The notes beneath the pieces were generated by a model. The model worked only from the letters and a program-made list of their open reading frames with translations. It was not told the DNA's origin and ran no database searches. From positions 1 to 59,779 of the forward strand of contig CAJTVU010000010.1 in the NCBI GenBank assembly GCA_910580235.1: a stretch of DNA of 59,779 nucleotides, written 5' to 3'. Origin of the DNA: an uncultured Dorea sp. Lineage in GTDB: Bacteria > Bacillota > Clostridia > Lachnospirales > Lachnospiraceae. The translations under genes were made by a program, and so were the position numbers. Each line of letters begins with the position of its first letter. The first letter of the stretch is position 1. Of the stretch, positions 27,270 to 35,995 are shown piece by piece.

Positions 27270-29948
27270 GTGTTAAGAAAATGGCTTGAAATTATCTTTG
27301 ACCACAGGATCAGCCTGCGTGAGCGTATGTTCCGTATTGTCACGGGCATCTGTATGGTAGCGCTGATATTTATACTTCCTATGGGCAAGAGCGTTCTGAA
27401 TATATTAATATTGGCTGCAAGCCTTGTTGCTATGTCAGGCATCGTGAAGATCAGCATTCGGAGGCAGTGTATACAAAGGGGAGCCACCGCTATAATGATA
27501 TTGCTCCTTCTGGTGTTCCCGATAAGCTTCTTTACAGCGGGCGGGTTTTACAGCGGAATGCCTGAGTGGTTCGTATTCTGTTTTATTTATGCCTGCATTA
27601 CTTTAGAAGGAAAACGGATGGCGGTGTTCTTTGCGCTCTGTACAGTGGAGACAGTGCTTTGCTATGGGATCGATTTTTATTTCCCGGAATTGGTCGTATG
27701 GAATATACAGGAGAGCTCTTTTATTGATTCTGCCTTTTCTGTGGTCATGGTAGGGCTGCTGACAAGTGTGCTGCTCATGTTTTTGAACAGGATGTATGAA
27801 GAAGAGAATGAGCTTTCCAGACAGCAAAAGAAAGAGATCGAGGAGCTTAACAGGGCGGAGAACCACTTCTTCTCCAGTATGAGCCATGAGATCCGGACGC
27901 CGATCAATACGATTATTGGGCTGAATGAGATCATCCTGCGGGGAGATATCCCGGAGGATGTGGCGGAGAACGCAAGAAATATACAGGGAGCCAGCAAGCT
28001 GCTGCTCACACTGATCAATGATATCCTGGACATATCCAAAATCAAATCCGGGAAAATGGAGATCGTAGACGTTTCTTATGAGACAGGAGCGCTTTTTTCC
28101 GAGATTGTCAATATGATATGGATAAAAGCCAGGGAGAAAGGCCTGGAATTCAGGCTTCACGTGGACGCGTCGATCCCCAGTATGCTCTGCGGCGATGAAG
28201 TACGCATTAAGCAGATCCTGATCAATCTGTTGAATAATGCAGTGAAATATACGAGCGAGGGATCTGTTACGCTCTCTGTCCGGTGCGAGCGCCTGACGGT
28301 CAACAGAGTGCGCGTCTGGTATTCTGTAGAAGATACCGGGCAGGGGGTGAAGAAAGAGAATATCCCCTATATATTTAATGCCTTCAGAAGGGTAGACGAA
28401 GAAAAGAACCGTCATATTGAAGGCACTGGGCTGGGGCTGAGCATTGTACAGCAGCTGGTAGAGCTTATGGGAGGCGAGATCAGTGTAAACAGCGTCTATA
28501 CGAAAGGCTCCACGTTCATCGTCATGCTGGAGCAGGATATTATTGATGAGAGGGAGCTTGGGACGTTCACTCTGGCTTCCCGCGTGAAGGCTCATGATGG
28601 AGAGCAGTACAGGCAGAGCTTTGAGGCTCCGGATGCACATATACTTGTAGTAGATGACAACGAGATGAATCTAGTAGTCGTAAGCAAGCTGCTCTCGGCG
28701 ACAAGGATCCAGATCGACACGGCATTAAGCGGGGCTGAATGCCTGCAGCTGACGCAGAACCATCATTATGATTGTATCTTGATGGATCATATGATGCCGG
28801 ACATGGATGGGATAGAATGTTTCCATGCGCTGCGCGTGCAGCCGGGAGGCCTTTGCCAGGATGTGCCTGTAATCGCCCTGACCGCCAATGCGGGCAGCGA
28901 CAATCAGCTTCTTTACCAGAAGGAGGGGTTCAGCGGCTATCTGGCAAAGCCGGTCAGCGGAGCGTTGCTTGAAGCAGCCGTATTAGGTATTCTTCCCAGG
29001 CAGCTGGTGCGGCGAAGCGAAGAGGCTATACAGTCGGAGATCGGGAAGGACGTCCTGATCTTCGAACATGCAAAGAGGCTCTCTATTATAGTGACAACGG
29101 ACAGTGTGTGCGACCTCCCGGAATCTCTTAAGAAGGAGCTTGGCATTTCTGTATGCCCGTATTATGTCTGTACGGATGAAGGCCGTTTTCTGGATGAGAA
29201 GGAGATTAAGGCAGATGAGCTGCTGCTCTATATGGCGGAGGGGCGGAAAGGGCATTCCCAGCCTCCAGATGTAGAGGACTATGAGAGGTTTTTTGCAGAG
29301 AGGCTGACAGAAGCCCAGAATGTAGTACATATTACTATGGCAAAGCACGCCAGCGAAGGGTACAACAATGCTCTTGAAGCGGCGAAATCCTTCGAGAATG
29401 TCACAGTGCTTGATTCCGGCCATCTCTCCAGCAGTATGGGTCTGGCGGTGCTGTGCGCTGCCTGGATGGCAGAAAACCATGCGGCAAAGGAGGATATCGT
29501 GAAAGCAGTAAAGAAGCTCAGGCGATTTATCTCTTCTGCATTTATTATAGACAGTACGCATATGATGTGTCAGTCGGGGAGGATATCGAAAAGGATACAG
29601 ATCCTTTGCGACGCTCTGCTGCTGCATCCGGTCATCGTGCTGAGAAAGAGCAAGATGGTAGTTGGCAGCATGGAGATGGGCGCTTTTGCACATGTCACGA
29701 AAAGATATATTAAGAAGACGCTTCGAGATACAAGAAGTATTGACCGGCGCATCCTGTTCATCACCTATGCAGGAATGGATGAGAAAAGGCTCCAGTACAT
29801 CCAGGAGCTGGTGCGGCAGCATTGTCCTTTCGAACGTGTCTACCTGCAGAAAGCCTCTCCTGCAATTGCAAGTAATTGCGGCCCGGGATCGTTTGGCCTG
29901 CTGTTTATGAGAAAAAATGAGGCCGTAATCGCTGGCTCCCCAAAATAA
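27270..29948 (+). CDS. Histidine kinase-receiver-DegV fusion protein
   Basis: This 892-aa protein has several N-terminal membrane segments (to about residue 180) and HisKA with His near 206 (SSMSHEIRTP). HATPase follows (LNNAVKYT, DTGQGVK, GTGLGLS), then a receiver (VVDDNEMN, Asp near 505 in LMDHMMPDMDG). The C-terminal ~290 residues are a complete DegV (FakB-like) fatty-acid-binding domain. It begins IIVTTDSVCDLPESL and includes TVLDSGHLSSSMGL and MCQSGRISK. DegV proteins bind a fatty acid and present it to the FakA kinase. Fusion to a sensor kinase suggests lipid-responsive signalling. The start is GTG with GGAGGAGG upstream. No frameshift separates the domains. Confidence 0.93.
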   Translation: MLRKWLEIIFDHRISLRERMFRIVTGICMVALIFILPMGKSVLNILILAASLVAMSGIVKISIRRQCIQRGATAIMILLLLVFPISFFTAGGFYSGMPEWFVFCFIYACITLEGKRMAVFFALCTVETVLCYGIDFYFPELVVWNIQESSFIDSAFSVVMVGLLTSVLLMFLNRMYEEENELSRQQKKEIEELNRAENHFFSSMSHEIRTPINTIIGLNEIILRGDIPEDVAENARNIQGASKLLLTLINDILDISKIKSGKMEIVDVSYETGALFSEIVNMIWIKAREKGLEFRLHVDASIPSMLCGDEVRIKQILINLLNNAVKYTSEGSVTLSVRCERLTVNRVRVWYSVEDTGQGVKKENIPYIFNAFRRVDEEKNRHIEGTGLGLSIVQQLVELMGGEISVNSVYTKGSTFIVMLEQDIIDERELGTFTLASRVKAHDGEQYRQSFEAPDAHILVVDDNEMNLVVVSKLLSATRIQIDTALSGAECLQLTQNHHYDCILMDHMMPDMDGIECFHALRVQPGGLCQDVPVIALTANAGSDNQLLYQKEGFSGYLAKPVSGALLEAAVLGILPRQLVRRSEEAIQSEIGKDVLIFEHAKRLSIIVTTDSVCDLPESLKKELGISVCPYYVCTDEGRFLDEKEIKADELLLYMAEGRKGHSQPPDVEDYERFFAERLTEAQNVVHITMAKHASEGYNNALEAAKSFENVTVLDSGHLSSSMGLAVLCAAWMAENHAAKEDIVKAVKKLRRFISSAFIIDSTHMMCQSGRISKRIQILCDALLLHPVIVLRKSKMVVGSMEMGAFAHVTKRYIKKTLRDTRSIDRRILFITYAGMDEKRLQYIQELVRQHCPFERVYLQKASPAIASNCGPGSFGLLFMRKNEAVIAGSPK

Positions 29949-30075
29949 AGGCCGGACAGGGGAGATTGAAAATTTTGCTGTTGGCAAAAGAGGAAGAATT
30001 TATTATAATATAATAAGGCTGATATAGTCGAATATGCGAGGATCGTCACGGGTATTTCGTAGAAAGGGAAGAAGG

Positions 30076-30612
30076 ATGGAAGACAATATTTTTTTGAAAA
30101 ATAGAAAAGAGCTTTCGCTTACAGAATACATGGAGGCACAGGAAAACGGCAGAGAGAATTTGGGAGCAGAGCTTCCGGTCGCCGTGTACAGGCTTCTGGA
30201 ATATTCATTGCGTGAGGAGCTGTCTTCAAGGTTTGGGAAAGAAGAGCAGATTGATATTTTCCGGAGCGCGGGCTATCGGGCGGGGACTTACTTTGCAGAG
30301 AAATATCTGAGCCCGTCGCTCGAATTGTCTGAGTTTACGGCGCAGCTCCAGAAGCGTCTGGAAGAATTTAAGATAGGAGTCCTTCGGATTGAGAAGTTTG
30401 ATGAGGAGACGGGCAAGATGGTCCTTACGGTCTCTGAGGATGCGGACTGTTCCGGCCTGCCGCTTCTTGGAGAGACGGTATGTAATTATGACGAAGGCTT
30501 TTTGGCCGGAATCCTTACTTCGTATACGGGCAAGCCATATAATGCGGTTGAAGTGAACTGCTGGGCGACAGGAGACAGAGTATGCCGGTTCCGGGCAGAC
30601 ATAGATGAATAA
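30076..30612 (+). CDS. V4R-domain sensor protein
   Basis: A 178-aa cytoplasmic protein with a V4R (4-vinyl reductase, small-molecule-binding) domain, shown by the C-terminal signature VNCWATGDRVCRFRADI and a GFLAGILTSYTGKP segment. The open frame extends to 30034, but ATG 30076 with GAAGAAGG upstream is preferred. The next gene's ribosome binding site lies inside its last codons. It probably acts as the ligand sensor for the following GGDEF-like protein. Confidence 0.85.
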   Translation: MEDNIFLKNRKELSLTEYMEAQENGRENLGAELPVAVYRLLEYSLREELSSRFGKEEQIDIFRSAGYRAGTYFAEKYLSPSLELSEFTAQLQKRLEEFKIGVLRIEKFDEETGKMVLTVSEDADCSGLPLLGETVCNYDEGFLAGILTSYTGKPYNAVEVNCWATGDRVCRFRADIDE

Positions 30613-30625
30613 GGAGGACGAAATC

Positions 30626-31894
30626 TTGGGAGCAGATGCGAATAAGGATTGCGAGCTTTTATTTGAATACTTGAGGGGGATCCTTTACGATTCGTGGATA
30701 GAGCATTTTGAAGTCAGCGAGCTTAGCGAGCCCTACAGAGATTTGGGGCGGGGGCTTCAGTACTTGCAAAATGCTGTAAATGAGATGGTCACGTATTCGG
30801 CGGAGCTTTCGAAGGGGAATCTGTCGGTGGAGTTCCCGAAGGAGTACAACTTCCTGTGTGAGAACATGAAGAATCTCCACGCGAATCTGAACCATCTCAC
30901 ATGGCAGGCGCAGCAGGTAAAAAAGGGGGACTATTCTCAGCATGTAGCCTTTCTGGGGGAATTTTCCGACGCATTTAACGAAATGACAAAACAGCTCAAA
31001 GAGAGAGAAGAACAGCTAAGAGAAGTGGCTGAGAAGGCAGAGCGCCGGGCTGAGATGATCGAGGGCTACAACGAGCTGCTGATAGAAATACTGAGCAGGC
31101 GGAAGGAATGGCTTCTTGTTGTAGATAAGGACAGCCGGGAGATTATGTACTGTAATAAACAGAAACAGTCGAAGATGGTGGACAGCTCCTTCTGCGAGAG
31201 CTGCAAGCGGCGCCTTTCTTTCCGGACAGAGCTTTTAGGCTTTGAGAGCGATGAACAGTATAAGGTGTGGGAGCTGAAGGCAGAGGCAGATACATATTAT
31301 CGCATCACTTCTTTCCAGATGGAATGGAAAGAACGTCTGTCCTATGTGCATGTCGTAGTCGATATCACGGATGAGAAGCGCAATGCACGTAATCTGACCA
31401 GCAAGGCGCACCACGATCCGCTTACAGGAGTGAAGAACCGTCTGTTTTTCGAGGAATATATGAGCATTGTCCTGCGCGACGAGCTGGAGGCGACGCTCTG
31501 CTATCTGGAGCTGGATGGGCTGGAGTATGTGAATGAGACGTTCGGACATGATGAAGGGGACAAATATATCCAGAATTTCGTGGAGATCGTCAAGAAGAAT
31601 TTCCGGGGCGGCGATACGTTCGCGCGGATTGACGGGGACAAATTCTGCGTCGTTCTTTCCGGGAATATGGCAGAGCTGATTAACAGGAAGCTTGACGAGA
31701 TCATGAAGGAATTCCAGGAAGAGGTGTACAGAAAATATCAGTGCAGCTTCAGTTATGGCGTTCTGGAGATCGAAGGGAAGGAAAATAAGCTTACCCTGGA
31801 AGAGATCATTGAGAAGGCGGACGATGTGGTGTATGAGTGCAGGCTTAGGAATATTGCGAAGTACCCGGTAATATTCTCGACCCTGGCAGAGTAG
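30626..31894 (+). CDS. HAMP/PAS-like protein with degenerate GGDEF domain
   Basis: A roughly 422-aa cytoplasmic protein. The N-terminal half has HAMP-like helices (LSKGNLSVEF, KKGDYSQHVAFLGEFSDAFN), a coiled coil (LKEREEQLREVAEKAERR) and a PAS-like region. The C-terminal half is a GGDEF fold (HDPLTGVKNRLFFEEY, FGHDEGD). The signature GGDEF is replaced by DGDKF near residue 340, so diguanylate cyclase activity is unlikely; a GTP or c-di-GMP receptor role is possible. An ATG at 30605 is in frame, but TTG 30626 has AAGGAGG eight bases upstream and is chosen. Confidence 0.85.
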   Translation: MGADANKDCELLFEYLRGILYDSWIEHFEVSELSEPYRDLGRGLQYLQNAVNEMVTYSAELSKGNLSVEFPKEYNFLCENMKNLHANLNHLTWQAQQVKKGDYSQHVAFLGEFSDAFNEMTKQLKEREEQLREVAEKAERRAEMIEGYNELLIEILSRRKEWLLVVDKDSREIMYCNKQKQSKMVDSSFCESCKRRLSFRTELLGFESDEQYKVWELKAEADTYYRITSFQMEWKERLSYVHVVVDITDEKRNARNLTSKAHHDPLTGVKNRLFFEEYMSIVLRDELEATLCYLELDGLEYVNETFGHDEGDKYIQNFVEIVKKNFRGGDTFARIDGDKFCVVLSGNMAELINRKLDEIMKEFQEEVYRKYQCSFSYGVLEIEGKENKLTLEEIIEKADDVVYECRLRNIAKYPVIFSTLAE

Positions 31895-31978
31895 GAAGGG
31901 CTGTCGCTGATGTGGCCATCGGCGGCAGTTTCTTAAGTCTTGAAGAGAAATATTTAAAGAGGTAAAAGGAGGACATAT

Positions 31979-32299
31979 ATGGCAAGAGAGAAAGAACTTG
32001 CAGATTACATTATGGAGCAGCTGTCTGATCTGGAAGGTATACGCAATATCCCGATGATGGGCGGATATGTATTCTATTATAAAGAAAGGATATTTGGCGG
32101 CATCTACGAGAGCGGGTTTATGGTAAAGGCAACGGCGGCAAGTGAGAGGTATATGCCGGACAGTGTGCCGGAGCCCCCGTATAAAGGGGCCAAGCCTATG
32201 CTGCCTGTAACGATCCTGGAAGACAGAGAGATGTTGCAGGCAATGGTGGAAGAGATGTACCCGCAATTGCCAGAGAGAAAGGCAAAAAAGAAGAAATAG
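31979..32299 (+). CDS. TfoX N-terminal domain protein
   Basis: A 106-aa TfoX-N family protein (LSDLEGIRNIPMMGGYVFYY, RIFGGIYESGFMVKAT, then a lysine-rich tail). The family resembles the N-terminal half of the competence regulator Sxy/TfoX, but stand-alone members have no established function. AAAGGAGG precedes ATG. Confidence 0.85.
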   Translation: MAREKELADYIMEQLSDLEGIRNIPMMGGYVFYYKERIFGGIYESGFMVKATAASERYMPDSVPEPPYKGAKPMLPVTILEDREMLQAMVEEMYPQLPERKAKKKK

Positions 32300-32335
32300 G
32301 ACAGCTGTGCATATATTTTTTAAGGTGGTGGACAT

Positions 32336-33874
32336 TTGAATCTTAAGCTAAAAGAGAAGACAAGGGAATCTCTCTCGGCGGTGCTGCCGATCGTGGGCAT
32401 CGTTCTGGCGATCAGCATTTTTTTAGCGCCGGTAGAGCTGGGGGCTATAGTCATGTTCCTGACGGGCGCGGTCATGCTGATCTTCGGGATGGGGTTCTTC
32501 CAGCTGGGGGCGGAGATCTCGATGACGCCGTTAGGTGAAGGGATTGGCTCCAAAGTGTCTAAGAAACAGCGCATTAATGTGATATTGGCGATTATCTTCA
32601 TAATGGGCGTGATCATTACGATTTCGGAGCCGGATCTGCAGGTGATGGCACAGCAGGTCCCTTCCGTCCCCAATAGCGTCCTGATCATAGTTGTGGCGGC
32701 AGGAGTTGGGATCTTCCTCGTGCTGGCAGTGCTTCGTATCTTTCTGCAGATCAGCTTGTCGACGATGTTAATGATCCTGTATATGGGGCTTATTATCTTT
32801 TCATTCTTTGTGCCGAAAGATTTTATAGCGGTGGCGTTCGATTCCGGCGGTGTTACGACGGGGCCGATGACAGTCCCATTCATTATGGCCATGGGGATCG
32901 GCCTTGCCTCTGCAAGAGGAGATAAGAATGCGGTGGACGACAGCTTTGGACTGGTCTCTCTCTCAGGGATCGGCCCGGTGCTGGCAGTACTCATCCTTGG
33001 CTGTTTTTACAGGCCGACGGGCGCGGAATATTCCATTGGCAGTGTTGCGGAAGTCATTACGACGCGGGATGTGGCGCGCGTCTTTTTTGCCAGCCTGCCG
33101 GTCTATCTGAAAGAAGTCCTGATCTCGCTTCTTCCAATAGCGGCGGTATTTATAATCTTTCAGGCAGGCTCCCGCTATTTTAAATGGCGTCATGTAAAAA
33201 GGATCATTGTAGGCTTTTTATATACATATATCGGACTGGTCCTCTTCCTCTGGGGAGCGAATATCGGGTTTACGCCGACAGGCGCGCTTCTGGGGAGCGA
33301 GCTTGCCTCCCTGGACACAGAGTGGATGTTAGTCCCGATTGGGATGCTGATCGGCTACTTCATCGTAAAAGCCGAGCCGGCGATCCAAGTGCTGAACCGT
33401 CAGGTGGCGTCTGTCACGAATGGGACGATCTCTATCAATGCTATGGACCGCTGCCTGTCCACAGGCGTCTCTGTCAGCGTGGGGCTGGCGCTCTTAAGAG
33501 TGCTGACGGGCATTCCGATCCAATGGATCATTATACCCGGTTATATAGCGGCGCTGATCCTTTCGAAGATGGTCCCTAAGATGTTCGTAGGTATCGCGTT
33601 CGACTCGGGAGGCGTTGCCAGCGGCCCTATGACGACTACATTCCTGCTGCCTCTTAGCATCGGCGTCTGCGAGGCGGTGGGAGGAAATATACTTACAGAC
33701 GCTTTTGGCGTCGTGGCGCTGGTGGCGCTGACCCCTCTCGTCGCAGTGCAGATTATGGGCGTTATATATCGGATAAAGATGAGAAGGATGGAGAGAGATG
33801 TAAAACAGGAGCAGCTCTCAGATGCTGAGATCAATGATATTTATGAATTCGAGGAGGAGCAAGATGACGAGTGA
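32336..33874 (+). CDS. DUF1538 integral membrane protein (putative transporter)
   Basis: A 512-aa polytopic membrane protein with internal duplication: AFDSGGVTTGPMT near residue 168 and AFDSGGVASGPMT near residue 423, each in a matching helix context. This is the hallmark of the DUF1538 family, presumed transporters of unknown substrate. The start is TTG with AAGGTGGTGG upstream. It overlaps the PII-like gene by 11 bases, indicating a transporter-regulator pair like AmtB-GlnK. Confidence 0.9.
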   Translation: MNLKLKEKTRESLSAVLPIVGIVLAISIFLAPVELGAIVMFLTGAVMLIFGMGFFQLGAEISMTPLGEGIGSKVSKKQRINVILAIIFIMGVIITISEPDLQVMAQQVPSVPNSVLIIVVAAGVGIFLVLAVLRIFLQISLSTMLMILYMGLIIFSFFVPKDFIAVAFDSGGVTTGPMTVPFIMAMGIGLASARGDKNAVDDSFGLVSLSGIGPVLAVLILGCFYRPTGAEYSIGSVAEVITTRDVARVFFASLPVYLKEVLISLLPIAAVFIIFQAGSRYFKWRHVKRIIVGFLYTYIGLVLFLWGANIGFTPTGALLGSELASLDTEWMLVPIGMLIGYFIVKAEPAIQVLNRQVASVTNGTISINAMDRCLSTGVSVSVGLALLRVLTGIPIQWIIIPGYIAALILSKMVPKMFVGIAFDSGGVASGPMTTTFLLPLSIGVCEAVGGNILTDAFGVVALVALTPLVAVQIMGVIYRIKMRRMERDVKQEQLSDAEINDIYEFEEEQDDE

Positions 33875-34568
33875 GAACAAGCAGCCCGCGTTCAGCTTTC
33901 TGTGCCTGGTGGCGGCCCCCAGGCTGGTAGAGAGGGCGATTAAGCTGTTGGAAGAAGCCCATGTCCCGATACAGTACCAGTCCCATGCACAGGGGACGGC
34001 CTCCAGCGAGATGATGGATATGCTGGGGCTGGGCAGTGTGGATAAGATGGTATTGATCAGTATGATGCCGAAGGGTTTTGCAGGGAAGATGCTCATGAAG
34101 CTAAAGAGGGAGCTGCATCTAGGCAGGACGAACAGCGGGATAGCGTTCACGATCTCCCTGACAGGCAGCAACGCCGCTATTGTGAAGCTGATTGAAAGGC
34201 TACAGCCTGAAGGCTCGGACAGCCTTATGGAAAGGAAGAGGGATAGCATGAAAGAGAACGAGTACAGCATGATCATGGCATTTGTAGATCAGGGGTGCAG
34301 CGAAGAGCTGATGTCTGCTGCAAGATCTGCCGGAGCGACAGGAGGGACGGTATTCCACAGCAGAAGGGTCGGGCATGAGGACACTTTGAGATTCTGGGGA
34401 GTGACGATCCAGGCGGAGAGGGAGATCGTTATCATACTTGCTCCTAAAGAGGATAAAGTCCCGATCATGAAAGCCATCAATGAGACATGCGGGGTCAGGA
34501 GCGAGGCCCATGGGGTCGTTGTGTCGCTGCCTGTTGACAGCGTAGCGGGGCTAAATGACTATGAATAG
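33864..34568 (+). CDS. Tandem PII-like regulatory protein
   Basis: A 234-aa protein with two PII-fold halves: residues about 8-110 (FLCLVAAPRLVERAIKLL, GLGSVDKMVLISMMPK) and about 130-232 (YSMIMAFVDQGCSEELMSAA, GVTIQAEREIVIILAPKEDK). ATG 33864 is chosen: GAGGAGGAG precedes it, whereas the longer frame from 33822 has no site. By analogy with PII proteins it may gate the DUF1538 protein in response to nucleotide or metabolite; the ligand is unknown. Confidence 0.85.
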   Translation: MTSENKQPAFSFLCLVAAPRLVERAIKLLEEAHVPIQYQSHAQGTASSEMMDMLGLGSVDKMVLISMMPKGFAGKMLMKLKRELHLGRTNSGIAFTISLTGSNAAIVKLIERLQPEGSDSLMERKRDSMKENEYSMIMAFVDQGCSEELMSAARSAGATGGTVFHSRRVGHEDTLRFWGVTIQAEREIVIILAPKEDKVPIMKAINETCGVRSEAHGVVVSLPVDSVAGLNDYE

Positions 34569-34706
34569 AGGCAGGCTTTTCTGGTAGGCTTTTCATAGAA
34601 ACATCTGGAAAACGTGCGTGGGCCTGTGCTATAATCCTACTATACAGGCGCTTCTATACTGAGCATAAGAGGCCTGCAAAGTATAAGGACGGTGATAAAA
34701 AGATTT

Positions 34707-35981
34707 ATGGATTATAAGATTATAAATGGGAAATTGCTCATGTCAGAGCCCGACGGGCTGAAGGCAGAGGAGAAGGAATTCTGGGTAAAAGACGGACAGA
34801 TCGCGTTCCAGGAACCGGAAGGCAGCGAAAGCTGTAAAGTGATCGACGCAGCAAGAAAGCTGGTCATGCCGGGGCTTGTGAATATGCATACCCACGCGTA
34901 CATGTCTGTCATGCGGAACTACGCGGATGATGTGGAATTCGGAGAATGGCTGTTCAAGCGGGTGATGCCTGTGGAGGACAGATTCCCGAGAGAAGGCGCG
35001 TACTGGACGAATCTTCTTAGCTGTATGGAGATGATCCAGACGGGCACGACCAGCTTTGTAGATATGCATATGTACTGCGGACAGTCTCCTCGCGCTGCGA
35101 GAGATGCAGGGATGCGCGCTTTTATCGGGAGATCGGTAGTGGGAGAGGATCTGTACGGGGACGGGCTTGGAAGGTTCAAGGAAGAGATTGAGGAGCAGGA
35201 GGAGTATGAGAGCGACAGGATCCGCTTCATCATGTCTCCCCATGCGATCTACACATGCTCTGTGCGCCTTCTGGAGCAGGCCATGGAGGAAGCAAAGAAG
35301 CGGGGGATGCTAAAGCACATCCACCTGTCGGAAAGTGAGACGGAAGTAAAAGATTGCTTTGATAAATACGGGAAGTCTCCGGTAGAGCTCCTGGCAGATA
35401 TAGGGTTCCTGGACGATCGCACCCTTCTTGCCCACTGTGTGCAGCTAAGCGATGAGGATATAGATATCCTGCGCTCATCGGGGGCGCATGTCATTACGAA
35501 CCCGGCCAGCAACGCGAAGCTGGGGAATGGGTTTGCCCCTGTACTGGCCATGAAGGAGAGAGGGATCAACCTCTGTATCGGCACAGACGGGCCTGCCAGC
35601 AACAATACGCTCAACATGTTCAGGGAGATGGGGCTGCTGTCTCTTATCCACAAAGGGATATCCCGAAGCCCGGTCGCGCTGCCGGCGGATTTTGTCATCC
35701 GGGCGGCTACAGAGAACGCGGCCAGAGCCCTTCATGAGGAGGGGCGCCTTGGTGTGATCAAAGAGGGAGCCCGCGCAGATCTTGCATTTATAGATCTGGA
35801 CGCAGTATCATTGTTCCCCAATAATAACATCGTCTCTTCACTGTGCTATTCGGCCAACGGCTCCGAAGTATGCGACGTGATGATCGACGGTAAGTTCGTG
35901 ATGCAGGGGCGGCAGCTGCTGACAATTGACAAAGAGCGGGTGTATTATGAAGTGAATAAGCTTGTAAAAGAGCATTTATAA
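34707..35981 (+). CDS. Amidohydrolase, MTA/SAH/5'-deoxyadenosine deaminase family
   Basis: A roughly 424-aa metal-dependent deaminase. Metal ligands are visible: MHTHAYMS (HxH), HIHLSESE, LAHCVQLS and the Asp of CIGTDGPASNN. This subfamily deaminates S-adenosylhomocysteine, methylthioadenosine or 5'-deoxyadenosine to the inosine form. It is followed after 14 bases by an adenosylhomocysteinase-family gene. The start is uncertain: ATG 34707 matches family N termini (DYKIINGKLL), while an in-frame GTG at 34692 has AAGGA only two bases upstream. Confidence 0.9.
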   Translation: MDYKIINGKLLMSEPDGLKAEEKEFWVKDGQIAFQEPEGSESCKVIDAARKLVMPGLVNMHTHAYMSVMRNYADDVEFGEWLFKRVMPVEDRFPREGAYWTNLLSCMEMIQTGTTSFVDMHMYCGQSPRAARDAGMRAFIGRSVVGEDLYGDGLGRFKEEIEEQEEYESDRIRFIMSPHAIYTCSVRLLEQAMEEAKKRGMLKHIHLSESETEVKDCFDKYGKSPVELLADIGFLDDRTLLAHCVQLSDEDIDILRSSGAHVITNPASNAKLGNGFAPVLAMKERGINLCIGTDGPASNNTLNMFREMGLLSLIHKGISRSPVALPADFVIRAATENAARALHEEGRLGVIKEGARADLAFIDLDAVSLFPNNNIVSSLCYSANGSEVCDVMIDGKFVMQGRQLLTIDKERVYYEVNKLVKEHL

Positions 35982-35995
35982 AAAAGGAGGAAATT

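Noticed and set aside
30626..31894. Active diguanylate cyclase
   Set aside because: Signature loop is DGDKF, missing the residues needed for catalysis.
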